A stretch of DNA of 45,250 nucleotides from positions 1 to 45,250 of the forward strand of contig CAKTTL010000012.1 in NCBI GenBank assembly GCA_934615235.1, read 5' to 3'. A model generated the notes under the pieces. The model ran no database searches. It saw nothing but the letters and a program-made list of their open reading frames with translations, and was not told the origin of the DNA. The DNA is from an uncultured Clostridia bacterium (lineage in GTDB: Bacteria; Bacillota; Clostridia; Christensenellales; Aristaeellaceae). The translations under genes and the position numbers were made by a program. Shown here piece after piece: positions 40,704-45,250 of this stretch; the stretch's first letter is position 1; the number at the start of each line of letters is the position of its first letter.

Positions 40704-42503
40704 ATGGATATCTATCGCGCACATGTACTCTGCTGCGGCGGTACCGGTTGTACTTCTTCCGGATCGGCTCAGATTATTGAGCGCTTCGAGCAGAAAATCA
40801 AAGAAGCCGGCCTTGAGAAGGAAATCAAGGTCGTCCGCACCGGCTGCTTCGGCCTTTGTGAAGCCGGCCCGGTCGTTATCGTGTATCCCGAAGGCACGTT
40901 CTATTCCCGCGTGAAGGTGGAAGACGTAGACGAAATCGTCTCCGAACACCTCCTCAAGGGCCGCAAGGTGCAGCATCTGGTCTACACCGACCATGCCACC
41001 CACGAGCAGAACGCCAACAAGTCTCTGGAAGATATCAACTTCTACAAGCATCAGAAGCGCGTCGCGCTGCGCAACTGCGGCGTGATCGATCCGGAGAACA
41101 TCGACGAATACCTCGCCTTCGACGGCTACAAGGCTCTCGAGAAGGCGCTGACGACCATGACCCGTGAAGAGGTGATCGACGAGATCCTCAAATCCGGTCT
41201 GCGCGGCCGCGGCGGCGGCGGATTCCCCACCGGTCTGAAGTGGAAGTTCACCTATAACTCCCAGGCCGATCAGAAATACGTTGCCTGCAACGCCGACGAA
41301 GGCGACCCGGGCGCGTTCATGGATCGTTCCGTTCTGGAAGGCGACCCGCACAGCGTGCTGGAAGCCATGGCCATCGCCGGCTACGCCATCGGCGCGAGCG
41401 AGGGCTACATCTACGTCCGTGCCGAATACCCGATCGCCGTCAAGCGTCTTGAGATCGCCATTGACCAGGCGCGCGAATACGGCCTGCTGGGCAAGAACAT
41501 CTTCGAAACCGGCTTCGATTTCGATATCCATATCCGCCTTGGCGCCGGCGCGTTCGTCTGCGGCGAGGAAACCGCTCTGATGCGCTCCATCGAAGGCAAG
41601 CGCGGCGAGCCCACCCCGCGGCCTCCGTTCCCGGCGGTGAAGGGTCTGTTCGCCAAGCCCACCATGCTCAACAACGTTGAAACCTACGCCAACGTGCCGC
41701 AGATCATCCTCAAGGGCGCCGACTGGTTTGCCTCCATGGGCACCGAAAAGAGCAAGGGCACCAAGGTCTTCGCGCTCGGCGGCAAGATCAACAACACCGG
41801 TCTGGTCGAAGTGCCCATGGGCACCCCGCTGCGCACGATCATCTACGATATCGGCGGCGGCATCCCCAACGGCAAGAAGTTCAAGGCCGTGCAGACCGGC
41901 GGCCCTTCCGGCGGCTGCCTCCCGGCGGAACTGCTCGATACCCCGGTCGACTATGACAACCTGATTGCTGCGGGCTCCATGATGGGTTCCGGCGGTATGA
42001 TCGTCATGGACGAAGACAACTGCATGGTCGACATCGCCCGCTTCTTCCTCGACTTCACCGTCGATGAGAGCTGCGGCAAGTGTACGCCCTGCCGCGTCGG
42101 TACCCGTCGTATGCTGGAGATCCTCGACCGCATCGTTTCCGGTCAGGGCCAGGAGGGCGATATTGAAAAGCTCGAAGAGCTGGCCACGACGATCAAGGCC
42201 ACCGCGCTTTGCGGCCTGGGCCAGACCGCGCCCAACCCCGTGCTTTCCACGCTCAAGTTCTTCCGCGACGAATACGAGGCGCACATTCGCGAAAAGCGCT
42301 GCCCGGCGCATCATTGCCGCTCCCTGCTGCAGTATCGCATCGACCCGGCTCTGTGCCGCGGCTGCAGCGCCTGCGCGAAGGTCTGCCCGAACGAGGCGAT
42401 CAGCGGCGAAATCCGCAAGCCTTTCGTTATCGATCCCACGAAGTGCATCAAGTGCGGCGCCTGCGCCGAGAAGTGCCACTTCAAAGCGATTTCCCGCGTG
42501 TAA
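40704..42503 (+). CDS. hydB: Bifurcating hydrogenase NADH-binding subunit (NuoF-like)
   Basis: This 599-residue flavoprotein has an N-terminal 2Fe-2S domain (C11, C16, C48, C52), the NADH/FMN-binding NuoF core with GRGGGGFPTGLKW at about 169-181 and ACNADEGDPGAFMDR, the 4Fe-4S site SCGKCTPCRVGT (C457, C460, C463) with C503 in ALCGLGQ, and a C-terminal double 4Fe-4S ferredoxin (C551/554/557/561 and C581/584/587/591). This matches HydB of trimeric electron-bifurcating hydrogenases, which couple NADH and reduced ferredoxin oxidation to H2 formation. TAGGAGG precedes ATG 40704. hydA follows 15 bases later. Confidence 0.95.
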   Translation: MDIYRAHVLCCGGTGCTSSGSAQIIERFEQKIKEAGLEKEIKVVRTGCFGLCEAGPVVIVYPEGTFYSRVKVEDVDEIVSEHLLKGRKVQHLVYTDHATHEQNANKSLEDINFYKHQKRVALRNCGVIDPENIDEYLAFDGYKALEKALTTMTREEVIDEILKSGLRGRGGGGFPTGLKWKFTYNSQADQKYVACNADEGDPGAFMDRSVLEGDPHSVLEAMAIAGYAIGASEGYIYVRAEYPIAVKRLEIAIDQAREYGLLGKNIFETGFDFDIHIRLGAGAFVCGEETALMRSIEGKRGEPTPRPPFPAVKGLFAKPTMLNNVETYANVPQIILKGADWFASMGTEKSKGTKVFALGGKINNTGLVEVPMGTPLRTIIYDIGGGIPNGKKFKAVQTGGPSGGCLPAELLDTPVDYDNLIAAGSMMGSGGMIVMDEDNCMVDIARFFLDFTVDESCGKCTPCRVGTRRMLEILDRIVSGQGQEGDIEKLEELATTIKATALCGLGQTAPNPVLSTLKFFRDEYEAHIREKRCPAHHCRSLLQYRIDPALCRGCSACAKVCPNEAISGEIRKPFVIDPTKCIKCGACAEKCHFKAISRV

Positions 42504-42518
42504 TAGGAGGACAGCCGA

Positions 42519-44273
42519 ATGGATAACATGATCACCCTCACCATCGACGGCGTGCAGGTTTCTGTTCCCGCGGGAACGACCGTGCTGGAAGCCGCGCGCA
42601 AGGCGAATATCAAAATTCCCACGCTGTGCTATTTGAAGGAGCTCAACGCCATCGGCGCGTGCCGTATGTGCGTGGTTGATACCGGCGCGCGCGCCCTGCA
42701 GGCCGCCTGCGTGCTGCCCGCCACCGAGGGCATGGTCGTCAAGACCAACACCCCCAAGCTGCGCCAGTATCGCAAGACCCTGCTGGAAATGCTGCTGAGC
42801 ATCCACGACCGCAAGTGCCTCACCTGCTCCCGCAACAACAACTGCGAGCTGCAGGACCTCTGCCGCGATCTGGGCGTTGAAGACGAAAACGCCTTTGCCG
42901 GCAGCGTGAACGAATACGAAATCGACGACGCGTCCCCGTGCGTGGTGCGCAACAACAACAAGTGCGTGCTCTGCCGCCGCTGCGTCGCCGCCTGCCATGC
43001 GCAGCAGAACGTCGGCGTTATCGGTCCGGTGGGCCGCGGTTTCAAGACGCAGATCGCGTCTCCCTGGGGCCTGAAGCTGGCGCAGACCGGCTGCGTTGGC
43101 TGCGGCCAGTGCATCGTGGCCTGCCCCGTCGGCGCGCTGAAGGAAAAGGACAGCATCAAGCCTGTGACCGAGCTGCTCTTCTCCGGCAAGCATGTCTTCG
43201 TGCAGACCGCTCCGGCCGTCCGCGCCGCGCTCGGCGAGGAATTCGGCCTGCCCATGGGCGAAGCCGTGACCGGCAAGATGGTCGCCGCGCTGCGCCGTCT
43301 GGGCTTTGAAAAGGTGTTTGACACCGATTACGCCGCCGACCTGACCATCCTCGAAGAGGGCACCGAGCTCGTGCAGCGCATCAAGAACAACGGCGTTCTG
43401 CCGATGATTACTTCCTGCTCTCCCGGCTGGGTCAAGTACTGCGAGACCTACAACGCGGACTTCATCCCGAACCTGTCCTCCTGCAAGAGCCCGCACGAAA
43501 TGCTCGGCGCGGTCATCAAGACTTACTACGCCGAAAAGGTTGGCATCGCTCCGGAAGATATCAAGGTCGTCTCCGTCATGCCGTGCACGGCCAAGAAGTT
43601 CGAAGCCACGCGTCCTGAGCTGAGCGAAGAAGGCCAGCAGGACGTCGACGAAGTTCTCACCACCCGCGAACTGGCGGCGATGATCCGCATGGCGGGCATC
43701 GATTTCGCTAACCTGCCCGACGAAGAGTTCGATTCCGTCCTTGGCGAGAGCACGGGCGCGGGCGTCATCTTCGGCGCGACCGGCGGCGTGATGGAAGCGG
43801 CGCTCCGCTTCGCTTACGAAGTTCTTACCGGCGAAACGCTGGAGAACGTGGAATTCAACGCGGTTCGCGGCCTGCAGGGCGTGAAGGAAGCGCAGCTTGA
43901 GCTGGGTGGCCTGAAGCTCTCCATCGCCGTGGCGCATGGCACGGCCAACGCGCAGAAGGTGCTCGACAGCGTCCGCAGCGGCGAAAAGCATTACGACTTC
44001 ATCGAAGTCATGTGCTGCCCGGGCGGCTGCGTCACTGGCGGCGGCCAGCCGATCGTCAAGGCCAGCGTTCGCGATACGGTGAACGTGTCCGCGCTCCGCG
44101 CGCAGGCGCTCTATAACGAGGACGCCGGCAAGGCGCGCCGCAAGAGCCAGGACAACGAAGAAGTCAAGACGCTCTACAAGGAGTATCTCGGCGAAATCGG
44201 CGGCCACAAGGCGCACGAAATTCTGCACACCACTTACACCGCGCGCGACAAGTACGCGGGAACCGACAACTAA
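42519..44273 (+). CDS. hydA: Catalytic [FeFe] hydrogenase subunit of the bifurcating complex
   Basis: This 584-residue enzyme has an N-terminal plant-type 2Fe-2S domain (C37, C48, C51, C64), a His/Cys 4Fe-4S site (H96, C100, C103, C109), two ferredoxin 4Fe-4S motifs (CVLCRRCVAAC, CVGCGQCIVAC) and the H-cluster domain. L1 is TSCSPGW with C300 and S301, L2 MPCTAKKFE with C356, L3 EVMCCPGGCVTGGG with C500 and C504. By spacing, S301 stands where clostridial CpI has ligand Cys300, and C300 matches the proton-relay Cys299. It ends without the extra C-terminal 2Fe-2S domain of Thermotoga HydA. AGGAGG precedes the ATG; terminator at 44294. Confidence 0.95.
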   Translation: MDNMITLTIDGVQVSVPAGTTVLEAARKANIKIPTLCYLKELNAIGACRMCVVDTGARALQAACVLPATEGMVVKTNTPKLRQYRKTLLEMLLSIHDRKCLTCSRNNNCELQDLCRDLGVEDENAFAGSVNEYEIDDASPCVVRNNNKCVLCRRCVAACHAQQNVGVIGPVGRGFKTQIASPWGLKLAQTGCVGCGQCIVACPVGALKEKDSIKPVTELLFSGKHVFVQTAPAVRAALGEEFGLPMGEAVTGKMVAALRRLGFEKVFDTDYAADLTILEEGTELVQRIKNNGVLPMITSCSPGWVKYCETYNADFIPNLSSCKSPHEMLGAVIKTYYAEKVGIAPEDIKVVSVMPCTAKKFEATRPELSEEGQQDVDEVLTTRELAAMIRMAGIDFANLPDEEFDSVLGESTGAGVIFGATGGVMEAALRFAYEVLTGETLENVEFNAVRGLQGVKEAQLELGGLKLSIAVAHGTANAQKVLDSVRSGEKHYDFIEVMCCPGGCVTGGGQPIVKASVRDTVNVSALRAQALYNEDAGKARRKSQDNEEVKTLYKEYLGEIGGHKAHEILHTTYTARDKYAGTDN

Positions 44274-44293
44274 GCACCTTTCACAAATGAACG

Positions 44294-44327
44294 AAAACGC
44301 CGATGGGATTTCTTCCATCGGCGTTTT
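44294..44327 (+). terminator. Terminator of the hydrogenase operon
   Basis: Thirteen-base arms (AAAACGCCGATGG, 44294-44306, and its complement at 44315-44327) with an eight-base loop; the T-rich end is the right arm itself. Confidence 0.88.
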
Positions 44328-44365
44328 GTCTCCACGATGCATAAAATGAGGGGGAATTGGTTGTT

Positions 44366-45040
44366 ATGTCACGAATAAAAGGCGGCCGCGATCGCGTTTC
44401 GGACGCAATGACGCGCCGCCTCCCGGCGTATTACCGGCAGCTGTGCCTGCTGGAAAAGCAGGACGTCGCCTGCATTTCGTCGCGCACGCTGGGCGAGGTA
44501 ATGGGCTTGACCGATTCGCAGATTCGTCAGGATCTCAGCTCGTTCGGCGGTTTCGGCCGCCAGGGCAGAGGCTACGAGGTGAAGGCGCTGCGCGAGACGA
44601 TCGAATCCATCCTTGGCCTGGATCAGGGGCACAAGCTGATTATTATCGGCGCAGGGCGCCTTGGAACGGCGCTTGCGGCGTTTCATGGTTTCTCCAACGC
44701 CGGCTTTAGCGTCGCAGCGATGTTCGACGCAAATCCCGCGCAGTGCGGCACGGGCGTGGACGGCGTGCCGGTGCTTCCGGCGAGCGAAATCGAGCCGTGG
44801 CTCAAAGAGAACCCCGTACAGATTGCCGTCATCGCCGTGCCCAAAAACTCCGCCCAGGCAGCCGTGGATGCGGCGTGCGCAGGCGGCGTGCACGGAATCC
44901 TCAACTTTGCCGAGGTCGATCTGATCGTCCCCGACGACGTGCTCATTCACAGCGTACACCTGTCCGACAGCCTCATGGCGCTCTCCTTCCGCATGCACGA
45001 GCAGGAGATCCTTACGGGGAAGAAGACAGACTGGACGTGA
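44366..45040 (+). CDS. rex: Redox-sensing transcriptional repressor Rex
   Basis: A 224-residue Rex protein: N-terminal winged helix (MTRRLPAYYRQLCLLEKQ, ISSRTLGEVMGLTDSQIRQDLSSFGGFGRQGRGYEV), Rossmann domain with LIIIGAGRLGTALA for NADH, and the C-terminal domain-swap helix LSDSLMALSFRMHEQEIL. It represses fermentation and hydrogenase genes when NADH/NAD+ is low and is released by NADH. ATG 44366 is preferred over an in-frame TTG at 44357; GAGGGGG (44348-44354) is the ribosome site. It follows the hydrogenase operon, so control of that operon is likely. No clear own promoter was found after the hydA terminator. Confidence 0.95.
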   Translation: MSRIKGGRDRVSDAMTRRLPAYYRQLCLLEKQDVACISSRTLGEVMGLTDSQIRQDLSSFGGFGRQGRGYEVKALRETIESILGLDQGHKLIIIGAGRLGTALAAFHGFSNAGFSVAAMFDANPAQCGTGVDGVPVLPASEIEPWLKENPVQIAVIAVPKNSAQAAVDAACAGGVHGILNFAEVDLIVPDDVLIHSVHLSDSLMALSFRMHEQEILTGKKTDWT

Positions 45041-45045
45041 TGGGG

Positions 45046-45118
45046 GGGAGACGCCGGGGGAACCCTTCCTTTAGAAAAAGGAAGGGTTCCCCCGGACCCC
45101 CTCCCAAGGAAACCACTT
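45046..45118 (-). repeat. Dispersed palindromic element, copy C (diverged, inverted)
   Basis: A 19-base-arm hairpin (45054-45072 and 45077-45095, loop AGAA) begins 14 bases after the rex stop. Read on the minus strand it is preceded by AAGTGGTTTCCTT and a G-rich connector containing GGGGGTCCGGGGG, which lines up with the head and connector of copies A and B. The arm sequence differs but the layout is the same. It may also act as rex terminator. Confidence 0.7.
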
Positions 45119-45120
45119 TT

Positions 45121-45157
45121 GCCGCATCCACCGCCCGGAGGGGGCGGCGGATGCGGC
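45121..45157 (+). terminator. GC-rich hairpin downstream of rex
   Basis: Arms GCCGCATCCACCGCC (45121-45135) and GGCGGCGGATGCGGC (45143-45157) pair with one mismatch, followed by TGTTTCGTTT. It is terminator-like, though the T-run is interrupted. The rest of 45158-45229 holds no gene that I can support. Confidence 0.55.
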
Positions 45158-45229
45158 TGTTTCGTTTCATCTCCACCCTGGCCGCACCGTCCCGGCGCGC
45201 CCTCCGCGCGGCGGGACGCGGAAAACTCC

Positions 45230-45250
45230 AAGCGGCTTTCTTTGGGAGAG
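45230..45250 (+). repeat. Dispersed palindromic element, copy D (cut by window end)
   Basis: AAGCGGCTTTCTTTGGGAGAG repeats the head of copies A and B, and the last bases resemble the minus-strand start of copy C (CTTGGGAGGGGG). The expected palindrome would lie beyond the window. Confidence 0.65.

Noticed and set aside
44279..44286. Second TTTCACAA (Rex-like half site) after hydA
   Set aside because: It lies between a stop codon and a terminator, with no promoter; an 8-base match is expected by chance.
40626..44342. A very long open frame on the minus strand (1238 codons) across hydB and hydA
   Set aside because: It lies wholly antisense to genes with clear catalytic motifs and ribosome sites; its low-complexity His/Arg/Ala-rich translation is what GC-rich codon bias gives on the other strand.
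1..45250. CRISPR array, tRNA, rRNA, transposase or prophage genes
   Set aside because: None of the expected regular repeats, cloverleaf or rRNA sequences, or protein families were found.

Overview
The window is about 45 kb of GC-rich (about 60%), densely coded bacterial DNA. Sigma-A type promoters, strong AGGAGG-like ribosome binding sites, a YesM/YesN two-component pair, LplABC-type sugar importers, Rex and a trimeric NAD-linked [FeFe] hydrogenase together suggest a strictly anaerobic, fermentative Clostridia-type Firmicute, probably an uncultured gut lineage. I see no rRNA, tRNA, CRISPR array, prophage or transposase gene. The species cannot be named from sequence alone.

Layout. (1) 1-4946: a YkvI-like membrane protein running off the left edge, a small Dabb-domain protein, a divergent ABC exporter, and a PAS/winged-helix/BTAD regulator. 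(2) 4986-13651: one eight-gene catabolic operon from one clear promoter to a strong terminator: DUF4838 glycosidase-like protein, SelA/DgaE-like PLP enzyme, two RidA proteins, COG3964 amidohydrolase, RraA-like aldolase, SDR dehydrogenase, lactonase. A convergent Gfo/Idh/MocA dehydrogenase follows. (3) 15076-22344: YesM/YesN-type sensor kinase and regulator, then a solute-binding protein and two permeases for a complex sugar. (4) 22372-32450: a minus-strand trio (glycosyltransferase, CDP-alcohol phosphatidyltransferase, CBM9-like protein) divergent from a 2505-residue cyclic beta-1,2-glucan synthase. (5) 32447-35717: a small secreted protein of unknown function, a GNAT acetyltransferase and NAD synthetase. 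(6) 35743-45040: a hydrogenase region. A likely sensory [FeFe] hydrogenase sits among two DRTGG proteins, an anti-sigma-like ATPase and a PHP protein. The catalytic hydrogenase genes (hydC, an ATPase, a 2Fe-2S protein, hydB, hydA) and the redox repressor rex follow.

How it may work together. Imported oligosaccharides would be cleaved in the cytoplasm. The eight-gene operon reads as a possible route that oxidises an (N-acyl) amino sugar without phosphorylation: dehydrogenase, lactonase, deacylase, PLP ammonia-lyase assisted by RidA, then aldolase to pyruvate. The NADH and ferredoxin produced would be reoxidised by the bifurcating hydrogenase, whose expression could follow Rex (NADH/NAD+) and the hydrogenase-like sensor module. 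The pathway is inference; the families are visible in the sequence.

Non-coding structure worth attention: a dispersed palindromic element (13686-13760, 33128-33199, an inverted diverged copy near 45046-45118, and a fourth copy starting at 45230 and cut by the window end); an AraC-style pair of direct repeats at the sugar-binding-protein promoter; a 14-bp palindrome inside the sensor-kinase promoter; and a repeat/palindrome array at the hydrogenase promoter.
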